Of a DNA stretch of 38,042 nucleotides, positions 1 through 7,698 are shown piece by piece. The position numbers were made by a program, and so were the translations under genes. Numbering within the stretch: the stretch's first letter is position 1; each line of letters starts with the position of its first letter. Under the pieces are notes generated by a model. That model did no database searches, was not told the DNA's origin, and worked only from the letters and a program-made list of their open reading frames with translations. The DNA is from Veillonella sp. KGMB01456. Lineage in GTDB: Bacteria; Bacillota; Negativicutes; Veillonellales; Veillonellaceae. The stretch is taken from NCBI RefSeq assembly GCF_023051165.1, contig NZ_JALKIG010000020.1, forward strand, positions 1 through 38,042, given 5' to 3'.

Positions 1-214
1 TTAAACATATAAATTCGTGATTAAAATTTTGTCGCATTTGATATTGCAATTAGCAAGTTATTTATAATTTATCTATTTTCATCTAAACACTATAATTTTC
101 TTCGAAAATATGTTATAAATAAGTATATCGACAAAATCTAATATATAGATACATTGGCTTTTTGCCATATATGGTCCAACGAAAAACGAAATTATTCATA
201 AGGAGTTAATAACT

Positions 215-1183
215 ATGAAGTCATTTATTAATGGGGCAAAGCGCGTCGCCAAGGATTACAGCGAGCACAATATCGGCCGTCTGTCCGCGGAAGCAACGTA
301 CTATATTATTCTTTCCATAGTGCCCTTCTTAATTATTGCTTTAACGGCTATTTCCGTATTTCTTAGTCAAAATATGGATATCCTCGATCAATTTCTGGCA
401 CTCTTACCGCCGGATTCACAACATACCCTGTCAAACCTAATTGATGACTTAGCCAAAAATCAGAGTGGTACGTTGTTCTCCATCGGTATTATTACTGCCT
501 TTTGGACTATGTCGGCCGGTACGCGTGCCTTAATTAATGCCCTTAACACCATGCTCGGCCTCGATCATGTGGAAGAAGGCATGATTAAGATGTACAGCAA
601 AGCATTCTTCTTCACCATTATCGGTACCGTAACCGGTCTCTTAGGGCTTATCCTTTCGGTGTATGGCCCGGCCTTCTTACAGGTAATGCAGCGCTTCATC
701 TTTATTTCTAAAGAAATCATAACTCTCGCCACTATGGCGGCCACCTTATTACCGTTGATTTCTTTCACTTTGGTGCTCACCTTGTTTTATCACTACGCAC
801 CGCGCAAAGAAACTGACAAGGACACGCCTAAAGCTACCAAGGAAAACATCAACAAGCTTATTTCTTGGAAGCGCTCCTTCGCGGGCGGCCTCTTAGCTAC
901 GATTCTTTGGTTAGCCCTTACCTACGGCTATCGTTTCTATGTTACAAATTTTGCGGGCAGTTCCTCCACGTACGGTCCACTGGTTGGTATCATGATTCTC
1001 TTCGTGTGGATTAACTGGTCCGTCCAGGTTATCCTGCTCAGTGCCGAAATCGTGCGCGACCGTTCCTTCGATGCCGAATTAAAAGCGGAAGCGGTTAAAC
1101 TTAAAATGGAACAAATCGAGCAACTCAATAAAGAGGAGCAAGAAGAAAAAGAGCAGAAAGAGCTTGAAAAAAGAAAAAATTAG
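215..1183 (+). CDS. YihY/BrkB family inner-membrane protein
   Basis: A 322-residue multi-pass membrane protein. Hydrophobic segments alternate through residues about 28-285, and the family's early motif is present (LSAEATYYIILSIVPF, about residues 23-38). The family was once annotated as ribonuclease BN or BrkB; its biochemical role is unsettled, so I give none. The last 35 residues are a Glu/Lys/Gln-rich helix, probably a cytoplasmic tail. An AGGAG ribosome site at 201-205 lies 9 bases before the ATG. The gene is monocistronic and ends at a hairpin terminator shared with the convergent amidohydrolase. The family call is firm; the function is not. Confidence 0.9.
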   Translation: MKSFINGAKRVAKDYSEHNIGRLSAEATYYIILSIVPFLIIALTAISVFLSQNMDILDQFLALLPPDSQHTLSNLIDDLAKNQSGTLFSIGIITAFWTMSAGTRALINALNTMLGLDHVEEGMIKMYSKAFFFTIIGTVTGLLGLILSVYGPAFLQVMQRFIFISKEIITLATMAATLLPLISFTLVLTLFYHYAPRKETDKDTPKATKENINKLISWKRSFAGGLLATILWLALTYGYRFYVTNFAGSSSTYGPLVGIMILFVWINWSVQVILLSAEIVRDRSFDAELKAEAVKLKMEQIEQLNKEEQEEKEQKELEKRKN

Positions 1184-1220
1184 CAAAGAACAAAGCGTAG
1201 CATTAACTATAAAAACGCAA

Positions 1221-1263
1221 AAAACGCTGTGACCGATTAATTTCGGTTACAGCGTTTTTATTA
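1221..1263. terminator. Bidirectional rho-independent terminator
   Basis: Arms 1221-1236 and 1243-1258 pair over 16 bases with one G-T wobble. A T-rich tract follows on the plus strand and an A-rich tract precedes the hairpin. It lies between the convergent YihY-family gene and M20 amidohydrolase gene and can serve both. Confidence 0.85.
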
Positions 1264-1384
1264 TTTAGTCAAACCGTATTCGTTTTATTAAAACAGATTA
1301 CCTCGCAAAATCTAACATAGACCTTGCAACTGTCAAAATTACTTCTCAGCAACCTGTTGGCAACGTTAAGACTATTTTGTCATA

Positions 1385-2575
1385 TTATTCGGCATGTTCT
1401 TCCAGCCACTGCAACGCATACTGTGCGTACATGGCGGAGCCGATTGGCAATGCTCGTTCATCAATTTTGAAGAAGTTACTGTGATGGGAATGAACCGCAT
1501 CAATTTCAGGATTGGCAATACCGAAGAAAGCAAAGCAGCCCGGTTTTTCTTCCAAATAATAAGCAAAGTCTTCGCCGGCCATTGTTTTTTCCATCAAGAC
1601 CACATTGTCTTCACCAACGAGTTCAGCACCTACGCGATGAGCGAGCTCCGAGCTGGCCGGATCGTTAATCGTCGGCGGTACCATTTGACGGAAAGTTACC
1701 TTCGCCTTAGCACCGTAAGCAGCGGCTGTTTCGTTCACCATGTGCGTCATCGTCTTTTTCAAATCATCACCGATGGCATGTTTGAAGTAACGGGCCGTGC
1801 CTTCCAAACGTGCGGCGCCGGAAATAACATTATAGCGCGTACCGCTGGTCATCTTGCCGATGGTAAGCACCACGGAATCGAGCGGACTGAAGTGGCGGGA
1901 CACGATGGTCTGCAAATTCATCACGATGGCTGAAGCCACAACGGTAGCATCCACGGTCAAATGAGGTTGTGCCCCATGACCGCCCTGACCTTCAATATCG
2001 ATACCGATTTCAAGCGCGGCCGCCATGCGTTCGCCGGCTTCCACGGAAATCTTGCCAACGGGCAGATCAATCCAAATGTGAGCGCCGAAGACACTATCCG
2101 TTTCTTCAAACCAGGTACCGAACTGTTTCATGTATTTAGCACCTTCACCGCTTTCTTCGGCCGGCTGGAACACGAGGAATACCTTACCTTGGATTTTGTC
2201 CTGCAATGTTTTCAGCATCTTGGCGGCGCCCAATAAAATGGCCATATGCGCATCATGACCGCAGGCGTGCATCTTGCCGTCATGTTTGGACGCGAAGTCA
2301 TACCCCGTCTGTTCATCAACGGTAAGGGCATCAATATCGGCGCGAAGCATGATTGTTTTACCCTTTTTAGGACCTTCAATCCATGCCACAATGCCGGTGT
2401 TTTTTTCAGGATTTATCACATACGGAATGCCCAATTTATCCAGTTCTCCGGCTAAATATTTGGTCGTTTCCTGTTCTTCAAAACTAATTTCCGGATATTG
2501 GTGCAAATGGCGACGCCACGCAATGATATCCTTCGTATATTCTTCTTGTAATTTTTTTATTTCAGTTGAATTCAT
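1385..2575 (-). CDS. M20 family amidohydrolase (HipO/N-acyl amino acid hydrolase type)
   Basis: A 396-residue M20D-type metallohydrolase, expected to cleave N-acyl amino acids or related amides in the cytoplasm with two metal ions. The N-terminal half carries MLRADIDAL and MHACGHDAHMA, holding metal-binding His/Asp residues. PAEESGEGA supplies the catalytic Glu, and a C-terminal HSHHSNFF motif supplies a late metal ligand. Length is typical. I start it at the ATG whose codon covers 2573-2575, because GGGAGG at 2583-2588 is well spaced for it. An upstream in-frame ATG would add 19 residues that look like leader sequence. The true substrate cannot be read from sequence. Confidence 0.88.
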   Translation of the reverse strand: MNSTEIKKLQEEYTKDIIAWRRHLHQYPEISFEEQETTKYLAGELDKLGIPYVINPEKNTGIVAWIEGPKKGKTIMLRADIDALTVDEQTGYDFASKHDGKMHACGHDAHMAILLGAAKMLKTLQDKIQGKVFLVFQPAEESGEGAKYMKQFGTWFEETDSVFGAHIWIDLPVGKISVEAGERMAAALEIGIDIEGQGGHGAQPHLTVDATVVASAIVMNLQTIVSRHFSPLDSVVLTIGKMTSGTRYNVISGAARLEGTARYFKHAIGDDLKKTMTHMVNETAAAYGAKAKVTFRQMVPPTINDPASSELAHRVGAELVGEDNVVLMEKTMAGEDFAYYLEEKPGCFAFFGIANPEIDAVHSHHSNFFKIDERALPIGSAMYAQYALQWLEEHAE

Positions 2576-2796
2576 ACATTCGCCTCCCAATCTCTTTGTT
2601 TTCATGGTAGTGTACCGGAAATGGTTTGTCAAGGTTTTCGGGTTAAAATTCCTATTTTATTACTATGATTTTAAAAATCCATTCTTTTACTCATTTAAAA
2701 CCATTAAATTAACACAGTTTAGAGCCATTAAATACCTTAGCCCATTAAAACTTGTTAACTTTATACTTTCAACTATGGCAAATAATAAAACTAATA

Positions 2797-2805
2797 TGTT
2801 ATACT
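2797..2805 (+). promoter_or_regulatory. Extended -10 promoter of the LysE-family gene
   Basis: TG-N-TATACT at 2797-2805 lies about 38 bases before the start codon. The -35 region (near 2777-2782) is poor, as is usual for extended -10 promoters. Confidence 0.5.
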
Positions 2806-2842
2806 GATTGTATGCATTTTTAACAGAGGGGGAGTTTCTTTT

Positions 2843-3583
2843 ATGGATATGTCTTTATTTCCTTATTTCTTGGTATCATCCATACTCTTGACGATGACAC
2901 CGGGTCCGGATAATTTATATCTTTTGGCAAAAAGCATCGCCGACGGTGCCAGAGCCGGCATTATTTTAGCCGCCGGTCTCGCCTCGGGCATTGTCTTTCA
3001 TACATGCCTTGTAATTTTAGGGGTAGCCGCATTAGTTAAAAGTTCACCAATTGCCTTTGCAGCTTTAAAATATGTTGGTGCCGCCTATCTTTTCTATCTT
3101 GCCTACGGGGCCTTTACCGCTAAAGTTGCGGAACCGCAACCGACTGAAACAGCCGCCGGTCAAGCTACTGTTGCCGGTTCAAACATCACAACAAACGACA
3201 CGACAAACAGCGTATCAAGCAATGAAACATCCAGCCAAGCTTCAAGCGATAAATCGTCAAGCCAACCTTCAAACGGTGAGTCATCCGCCTTTGCCATCTA
3301 TCGTAAAGGTCTCATTATGAACATCTTGAATCCGAAAGTTCTGTTGTTCTTCCTCGCGTTCTTGCCACAGTTCGTGGATCCTAATAATGAATCACCGGGC
3401 CTGGCCATTGCTATCCTCGGTGCCGTTTTTAGCTTACAAGCATTCATCTTATTCTCCATCATCGCTCTTTGTGCCGGTAAACTCCGTGGCTTTTTAAACC
3501 AGGGGCCTAAATCGCAACGTATGTTGAACCGTATTCAAGGCGTAGTATTGTTGGGTATTGGTTGCTTGTTATTAGTCTTCTAA
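2843..3583 (+). CDS. LysE/RhtB family amino-acid exporter with a low-complexity loop
   Basis: A 246-residue inner-membrane exporter. The family signature is at the N-terminus (LTMTPGPDNLYLLAKS, residues 16-31). Hydrophobic segments cover about residues 5-25, 38-65, 68-92, 157-178, 185-210 and 228-246. Family members are usually about 205 residues. The excess is an insertion at residues about 97-148 made mostly of Ser, Thr, Asn, Gln and Ala, between membrane segments 3 and 4, where a shorter polar loop is normal. The reading frame is intact across it. A strong Shine-Dalgarno (GAGGGGGAG, about 2826-2834) sets the start. The exported substrate is unknown. Confidence 0.88.
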   Translation: MDMSLFPYFLVSSILLTMTPGPDNLYLLAKSIADGARAGIILAAGLASGIVFHTCLVILGVAALVKSSPIAFAALKYVGAAYLFYLAYGAFTAKVAEPQPTETAAGQATVAGSNITTNDTTNSVSSNETSSQASSDKSSSQPSNGESSAFAIYRKGLIMNILNPKVLLFFLAFLPQFVDPNNESPGLAIAILGAVFSLQAFILFSIIALCAGKLRGFLNQGPKSQRMLNRIQGVVLLGIGCLLLVF

Positions 3584-3650
3584 AAATATAAATTCACATA
3601 GCTTCCGGAATAGATAGTGCTATACTTTGTCGTTTATGTTTAACAAAAAC

Positions 3651-3691
3651 AAATGCTGAGGTGACTTTTAACGGTCATCTCAGCATTTTTA
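3651..3691. terminator. Bidirectional rho-independent terminator
   Basis: Arms 3651-3665 and 3674-3688 are nearly perfectly complementary. T5 follows on the plus strand, and a T-rich run follows on the minus strand. It separates the LysE-family gene from the convergent nitroreductase gene. Confidence 0.85.
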
Positions 3692-3733
3692 GTTCTATAT
3701 TCTATTATCCAAAAACTTCTTAGTTGAAAACTC

Positions 3734-4405
3734 TTATTTAACCCAAGTTACGATATCTTCCATAGGCTGACGAGTTTTTTCACGATGAGGCTGTTCATCA
3801 CGATAGCCGAAGCCCACCATTACGGACACGCCGAAATGTTCTTTGTCGAGAATGCCTTCTTCGCTAAGAATTTCCTCCACTTTTTCAATATTGAAGCCTT
3901 CGATTGGGCAAGAGTCAACACCGAGCATAGCAGCCGTTGTCATCATGTTAGCCAAGGCAATGTAAGTCTGTTTGCTGGCCCAGTCGAACATAGCACGGTC
4001 GCTATCGATCAATTTGAAATCGTTAGTCTGGAAGTTGCTGTAAGCACCGCGCATCATGTTCTGCACGTCTTCCGGCATGTGTTTGATGTCTTTCATGATG
4101 TGTGTGATGTAGTCCGCATCAGCTACGGTATCCGCTTTTTTGCGAGCCAAAATAATTACAAAATGGCTGGCACCGTTCAAGCTGTTCTGAGCGCCCCAAG
4201 ATACAGGGTATAATTTATCTTTAATGCTCTGTTTTTCAATAATAACGAATTTCCAAGGTTCAAAACCGAAGGAGCTTGGGGACAAACGACCTGTTTCCAA
4301 AATCGTGTTAAAATCAGCGTCGGATACCTTTTTATTAGGGGCAAACTTCTTAGTTGCGTAACGATAATTGTAAGCGTTTAAAATGTCTTGTGCAGAAATG
4401 CTCAT
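3734..4405 (-). CDS. Nitroreductase family protein (FMN-dependent NAD(P)H oxidoreductase)
   Basis: A 223-residue NfsB-like flavoprotein. The N-terminal FMN phosphate motif is present (RYATKKFAP), as are the family's SPSSFGFEPWKF segment and a C-terminal GFGYRDEQPHREKTRQP segment. Such enzymes reduce nitro compounds or quinones with NAD(P)H in the cytoplasm. I start at the ATG covering 4403-4405: AAGGA sits 8 bases before it, whereas the in-frame ATG three codons upstream has almost no spacing. The gene is divergent from an HxlR regulator, a pairing often seen for electrophile-responsive reductases, so control by that regulator is likely but inferred. Confidence 0.9.
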   Translation of the reverse strand: MSISAQDILNAYNYRYATKKFAPNKKVSDADFNTILETGRLSPSSFGFEPWKFVIIEKQSIKDKLYPVSWGAQNSLNGASHFVIILARKKADTVADADYITHIMKDIKHMPEDVQNMMRGAYSNFQTNDFKLIDSDRAMFDWASKQTYIALANMMTTAAMLGVDSCPIEGFNIEKVEEILSEEGILDKEHFGVSVMVGFGYRDEQPHREKTRQPMEDIVTWVK

Positions 4406-4435
4406 GGGTATCATCCTTTCGAATTAATAATAATT

Positions 4436-4534
4436 TATACTAAATTTTGAATATCTATCTCATCTATCTTTCGACATGTTTAGTATAGCATATCTAAAAA
4501 AATAGTTGAAGAACGCAAAATTTTATATATACTA
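4436..4534. promoter_or_regulatory. Divergent promoter region with repeated TATACTA/TAGTATA sites
   Basis: The nitroreductase promoter on the minus strand reads TTCAAC (4510-4505), 17 bases, then an extended TATACT (4487-4482). A perfect 9-bp inverted repeat, TATACTAAA at 4436-4444 and TTTAGTATA at 4479-4487, has its second arm on that -10 box. A third TATACTA lies at 4528-4534. These are plausible operators for the divergently encoded HxlR protein. Confidence 0.5.
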
Positions 4535-4613
4535 TATATAAATTAAGTTAAGTATATTTTTTATATTTAATATATTAAAATACAACCATAGATTAAAATC
4601 CAGGAGAATCGCA

Positions 4614-5003
4614 ATGAAAGCTACTGCCAATAACACAAACAAAAAAGATTTAAAACCTTGCCCGCGTACACTATGCCCGGTAGCCACGACGTTAGAGCTT
4701 ATTAGCGGTAAGTGGAAAGGTATTATTTTGTACCATCTTTTTACCGGCGACAAACGATTCAGCGAACTTAAGACATTAATCGAAGGCGTCACCCATCGCA
4801 GCCTGACCTTGCAACTGCGCGAACTCGAGGCCGACGGTCTTATTACTCGCACCGTATTTCCGGTAATTCCGCCACATGTGGAATACGCCTTATCCCCCTT
4901 AGGTCGTACCATGGAACCCATTATCAACGCCATGTATGACTGGGGCGTGGCTTATAATACCCGGCAAGTTGATACTATGCCTGCTGTTCAAAGTAATCAA
5001 TAA
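4614..5003 (+). CDS. HxlR family transcriptional regulator
   Basis: A 129-residue winged-helix DNA-binding protein. The classic HxlR opening is present (CPVATTLELISGKWKG, about residues 21-36), followed by RFSELKTLIEGVTHRSLTLQLRELEADGLI, the recognition helix and wing. HxlR proteins bind as dimers and many sense quinones, aldehydes or oxidants through an N-terminal cysteine. Here Cys16 and Cys21 are candidates. The start is supported by AGGAG about 8 bases upstream. It probably controls the divergent nitroreductase gene and perhaps itself. Confidence 0.9.
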   Translation: MKATANNTNKKDLKPCPRTLCPVATTLELISGKWKGIILYHLFTGDKRFSELKTLIEGVTHRSLTLQLRELEADGLITRTVFPVIPPHVEYALSPLGRTMEPIINAMYDWGVAYNTRQVDTMPAVQSNQ

Positions 5004-5035
5004 AACTGTGTGTAAGAACTCTTACTATTAGAATA

Positions 5036-5079
5036 CAAAAATCCCATAACCGATGGCCCCATCGATTACGGGATTTTTG
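5036..5079. terminator. Bidirectional rho-independent terminator
   Basis: The two sides of a long stem (AAAAATCCC...GGGATTTTT) enclose a CCC-type loop near 5058-5060, with two mismatches. It lies between the HxlR gene and the convergent small gene. Confidence 0.8.
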
Positions 5080-5137
5080 CTGTCATTTCAAACTTCTATT
5101 TGCATTAACCCTTTATTAACACTTTATATATTTCATG

Positions 5138-5344
5138 TTAACGAGTTGTAAGATTAAAAGCTCGACCCATTAATGCTTTCTTATACGCCCGAGTCATTGC
5201 TTCTACACTGACTAAATCAAGACTGTCATCATACGTTTCAATTTCAAAATTGCAAACGGCTTGAGCTGCTTTCTTATTTTGCATCACTGCATAGTTATAG
5301 GACAACTTCTTTTCTAAATCTGATAAATTAAATAAATAACTCAT
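5138..5344 (-). CDS. Small protein of unknown function (68 aa)
   Basis: I do not recognise this protein. The 68-residue frame starts at the ATG covering 5342-5344, with a strong GGAGGAGG ribosome site about 9 bases upstream, the main reason to believe it is translated. A longer frame with 17 more residues would bury that site inside the gene. The product is soluble-looking, mixed charge, with one cysteine, no membrane segment and no signal peptide. Residues about 8-31 and 46-62 could be helical. It is monocistronic and shares its terminator with the HxlR gene. Confidence 0.55.
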   Translation of the reverse strand: MSYLFNLSDLEKKLSYNYAVMQNKKAAQAVCNFEIETYDDSLDLVSVEAMTRAYKKALMGRAFNLTTR

Positions 5345-5702
5345 AATTAATTCCTCCTCCAAATTAGAACTAGCTCTTTTCTCTGTTATTATCATACGCC
5401 TCTCACATCAAATGTCAACCCTCCTGAAAACTTCAAGCAAATAACTAATAACTGTCAGTTATGTAGGGCTATGAAAAACGCCGTTTTCATCACAAACAAC
5501 CGCTACTTGCCACTTCGTACATGACCATTTTTTATAAGTAAAACTTTGGATTTTACAAAAACAAGATTCCAAACATCAAAAATTTAACTGTAAAATCTTG
5601 ACTTCTACCATTGAACTTTGATGCCCATTGTGAAAAAACGCCCCATGCGATACCATCTAATCAAACGAAATGTATATCCATTAATCATTAAGGAGGTCCC
5701 TC
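5345..5702. other. Divergent intergenic region
   Basis: This 358-base stretch separates the divergent small gene and the 221-residue gene. It holds no frame I can support. A short hairpin (GAAAA-N5-TTTTC) lies near 5473-5488. GATTTTAC (5549-5556) is complementary to GTAAAATC (5590-5597), and CATCAAA (5574-5580) to TTTGATG (5617-5623), so the two pairs would cross. In sequence this AT-rich such matches can arise by chance. The 5703 gene may have a long leader. Confidence 0.4.
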
Positions 5703-6368
5703 ATGAACACTGAAACAATGAGCCTACGCAAAGCCTTAGGTCAGAAGAAGTTATTAGACAAACAAATCAAAGCCATGATGTCCGAAAAGTTCGTCACTTC
5801 GGAATCGGCTCAAACGGCTGTTATCGACGGCTTGCCGCTCAATTCCTGGCAAGACGAAGTGAAAGCCAACTATCAGTCGTTAAACGATAAAATCCGTCGC
5901 CGCGAAGCATTGGCTGTGGCCATCATGGACGCCAATGTAAACAACTTCGTGGAGTTGCCACGCTTCATTACCCTCGATGAAGAAAACACCGGTACCGAAA
6001 AAGTAAGCTTCGCCGGCGCCATTGCCCGCAAAGCTTACTACACAAATGAACTGTCCTATATCGTTAACGAATTGCGCCAGAAGGTAACTAATGCTACCGA
6101 GCAGTTTGATTTTATCAATGATCTATGTGAAAGGACTATAAGAGATCGTATGGCACAAGAGTTCGGCACCGTTAATAACGCCAGTGCCAAGTCCCGCGAA
6201 GAACGAGAAACTACCCTTCGCAAACAGTATGAAGCCGTTTTCTACGATCCGGCCGATATTGTGAAAAAAGCGAAGCTCGCCAAGGAGCGTATCGAGAACT
6301 ACCTCGAAGAAATCGACGCTATCTTGGGTAACGCTACGGAAATGACGACAATTACCGTAACGTACTAA
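5703..6368 (+). CDS. Hypothetical protein, helical, 221 aa
   Basis: I cannot assign a family with confidence. The protein is almost entirely predicted-helix: charged, Ala/Glu/Lys/Arg-rich, with coiled-coil-like stretches at about residues 7-28, 50-72, 105-150 and 185-210. No signal peptide or membrane segment is visible. A septicolysin-like or DUF6847-type helical protein is one possibility, but that is a guess from overall texture. The start has a textbook AAGGAGG site. Its codons are GC-richer at third positions than those of many neighbours, resembling a well-expressed core gene rather than a recent arrival. It stands alone between a long leader and an inverted repeat. Confidence 0.75.
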   Translation: MNTETMSLRKALGQKKLLDKQIKAMMSEKFVTSESAQTAVIDGLPLNSWQDEVKANYQSLNDKIRRREALAVAIMDANVNNFVELPRFITLDEENTGTEKVSFAGAIARKAYYTNELSYIVNELRQKVTNATEQFDFINDLCERTIRDRMAQEFGTVNNASAKSREERETTLRKQYEAVFYDPADIVKKAKLAKERIENYLEEIDAILGNATEMTTITVTY

Positions 6369-6380
6369 GTTAAAATGATA

Positions 6381-6419
6381 TACCTCTGATATATCGCGAC
6401 TTTCGTTATATCAGAGGTA
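6381..6419. repeat. Perfect 13-bp inverted repeat after the 221-aa gene
   Basis: TACCTCTGATATA at 6381-6393 pairs perfectly with 6407-6419 across a 13-base loop. There is no T tract on either side, so it is either an RNA 3'-end stabiliser, an atypical terminator, or a binding site. Confidence 0.6.
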
Positions 6420-6853
6420 CGTCATCAAACTATTCAAGTTATATATTATGTGTTTTTTATTAAATGAAATACGCCGGGTTACCGAAAAACATTAAATATG
6501 GTTTGCCGGATTTTTGGGAGCAGGGTTTTACCGGTAAAACTAAAACTCTACCATTAATTAAACATATAGGATAAGCCGGTGTCTTTTTCGACCGGTTATC
6601 AAGGTATGTTGGCATCATGCAATTTTGGTCCGCAGGGAGCCCGCAAACATACCATCCCTGCAGTAATCATTAACCATTAATTGTTAGCGTTAAACTATTA
6701 ATCATTAAACCCAAGTTAACTGTTACCAATAAGCTATTAATCAATAAAGGTTAATCATTCTAAAATCTTGGAGACCGATTTTCGCTACCAAACCAAAGCC
6801 CAATGTTTTGGACCAAGCAGGTAATCCGGCATTTTTATTTTTGCTTAAACAAC
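6420..6853. other. Non-coding stretch rich in inverted repeats
   Basis: No supportable protein gene lies here. The visible structures are a CCGG-ended hairpin (about 6473-6510) followed by T5, a perfect 16-base palindrome GTTTTACCGGTAAAAC (6525-6540), and a hairpin closed by GATAAGCCGGT/ACCGGTTATC (about 6570-6600). GGTATGTT (6603-6610) can pair with AACATACC (6646-6653), and GCAGGGA (6632-6638) with TCCCTGC (6655-6661), which together form an H-type pseudoknot topology. Degenerate ATTAAYCATTAA-like repeats follow at about 6664-6757. It may be a non-coding RNA or a decayed mobile element. Confidence 0.45.
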
Positions 6854-6905
6854 AAAAAAGATGCATAAAATGTAAATCACTTATACATTTTATACATCTT
6901 TTTTT
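6854..6905. terminator. Strong terminator of the lemA gene
   Basis: A 21-bp stem with a single mismatch (AAAAAAGATG...CATCTTTTTT), with T6 or more at either end. It lies just downstream of the minus-strand LemA gene and would also stop plus-strand transcription. Confidence 0.85.
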
Positions 6906-6914
6906 ATTTAAGTA

Positions 6915-7514
6915 TTATTTATTGATTTTATCTTTTATTTGTTCTGTTTTATCTTTTAAAACTTCTGTGCCCTTAATCGCTAATTCTTTAATAGCTTCAG
7001 TATTTGCACCACTAAAAGAATCAATCCCAATTTCATTATTAGGATCAAAATACGGGGCTTCTTTAAACCCAAGAGCAGAGGCAACAAATACCATTGGAAT
7101 TTGTGCTATCTGGCTATTGTAGCCTTTAACCACATAGTTGTAAGTTTCACGTTTTTCAGTTAAAATCTGCTCATTTTGACTAATATTTTCTAAGAATTGT
7201 GAATAATGAGTACTGGACTTTAATTCAGGATATGTATTCGCTAATGCCTTAATCGAAGTAACAGCTTCAGATGTAGCACGAGCCATTTCAGTATAATTAT
7301 CAGACACCTTAAGTTGAATTAGTTTTTCATAGCTACCATAACTGTTAACTAAATCGGCAAACTGATTAACAATGGCTACTTTACGTTCTACCACTACTTT
7401 AATATTAGACCTTGCTTCTTTAATTTCTTGGTTTAAACCCTGTAACCGATTGTATCTTGTAATAAAATAGTAAACAAGAAAAATCAGAAGAACCCAAAAT
7501 AAAAAACTCATCAT
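6915..7514 (-). CDS. lemA: LemA family protein
   Basis: A 199-residue LemA-type protein. One N-terminal hydrophobic anchor covers residues about 2-19. A long helical-bundle domain follows, with the usual RYNRLQGLNQEIKEARSNI motif (about 20-38) and a late NSQIAQIPMVFVASALGFKEAPYF segment (about 133-156). Most of the protein is expected outside the cytoplasmic membrane. The molecular role is not established, but LemA proteins are often encoded with HtpX-like M48 proteases, and the gene just upstream here on the same strand is exactly that. AAGGAG lies 7 bases from the first of two adjacent ATGs. A strong terminator follows. Confidence 0.9.
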   Translation of the reverse strand: MMSFLFWVLLIFLVYYFITRYNRLQGLNQEIKEARSNIKVVVERKVAIVNQFADLVNSYGSYEKLIQLKVSDNYTEMARATSEAVTSIKALANTYPELKSSTHYSQFLENISQNEQILTEKRETYNYVVKGYNSQIAQIPMVFVASALGFKEAPYFDPNNEIGIDSFSGANTEAIKELAIKGTEVLKDKTEQIKDKINK

Positions 7515-7698
7515 AGTAACACTCCTTATCCCTATATTACCAACAAATCCCTATACTCTTAATACTTGCATATATCCCACACAATGCTATATCAAAAGTA
7601 GATATTACTGTATAATTTAATTATAGCAAAAAAAGTACTGCAGATGAATGATACATTTATAAAATAAAAATTTCTTTCATTTTAAATCCTAAGAGCAA

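Noticed and set aside
1394-1933. Open frame of 179 codons antisense to the M20 amidohydrolase gene
   Set aside because: It is a shadow of the real gene; the minus frame has complete metal-site motifs and a strong ribosome site.
5549-5623. Crossing complementary segments in the leader of the 221-aa gene as a pseudoknot riboswitch
   Set aside because: The arms are 7-8 bases of AT-rich sequence, weak enough to be chance; kept only as a remark.
6420-6853. tmRNA or RNase P RNA
   Set aside because: No tag-peptide frame, no acceptor-like ends and no conserved RNase P blocks could be found.
6808-7122. Open frame of 104 codons on the plus strand
   Set aside because: It overlaps the LemA gene antisense, runs through the LemA terminator hairpin and lacks a ribosome site.
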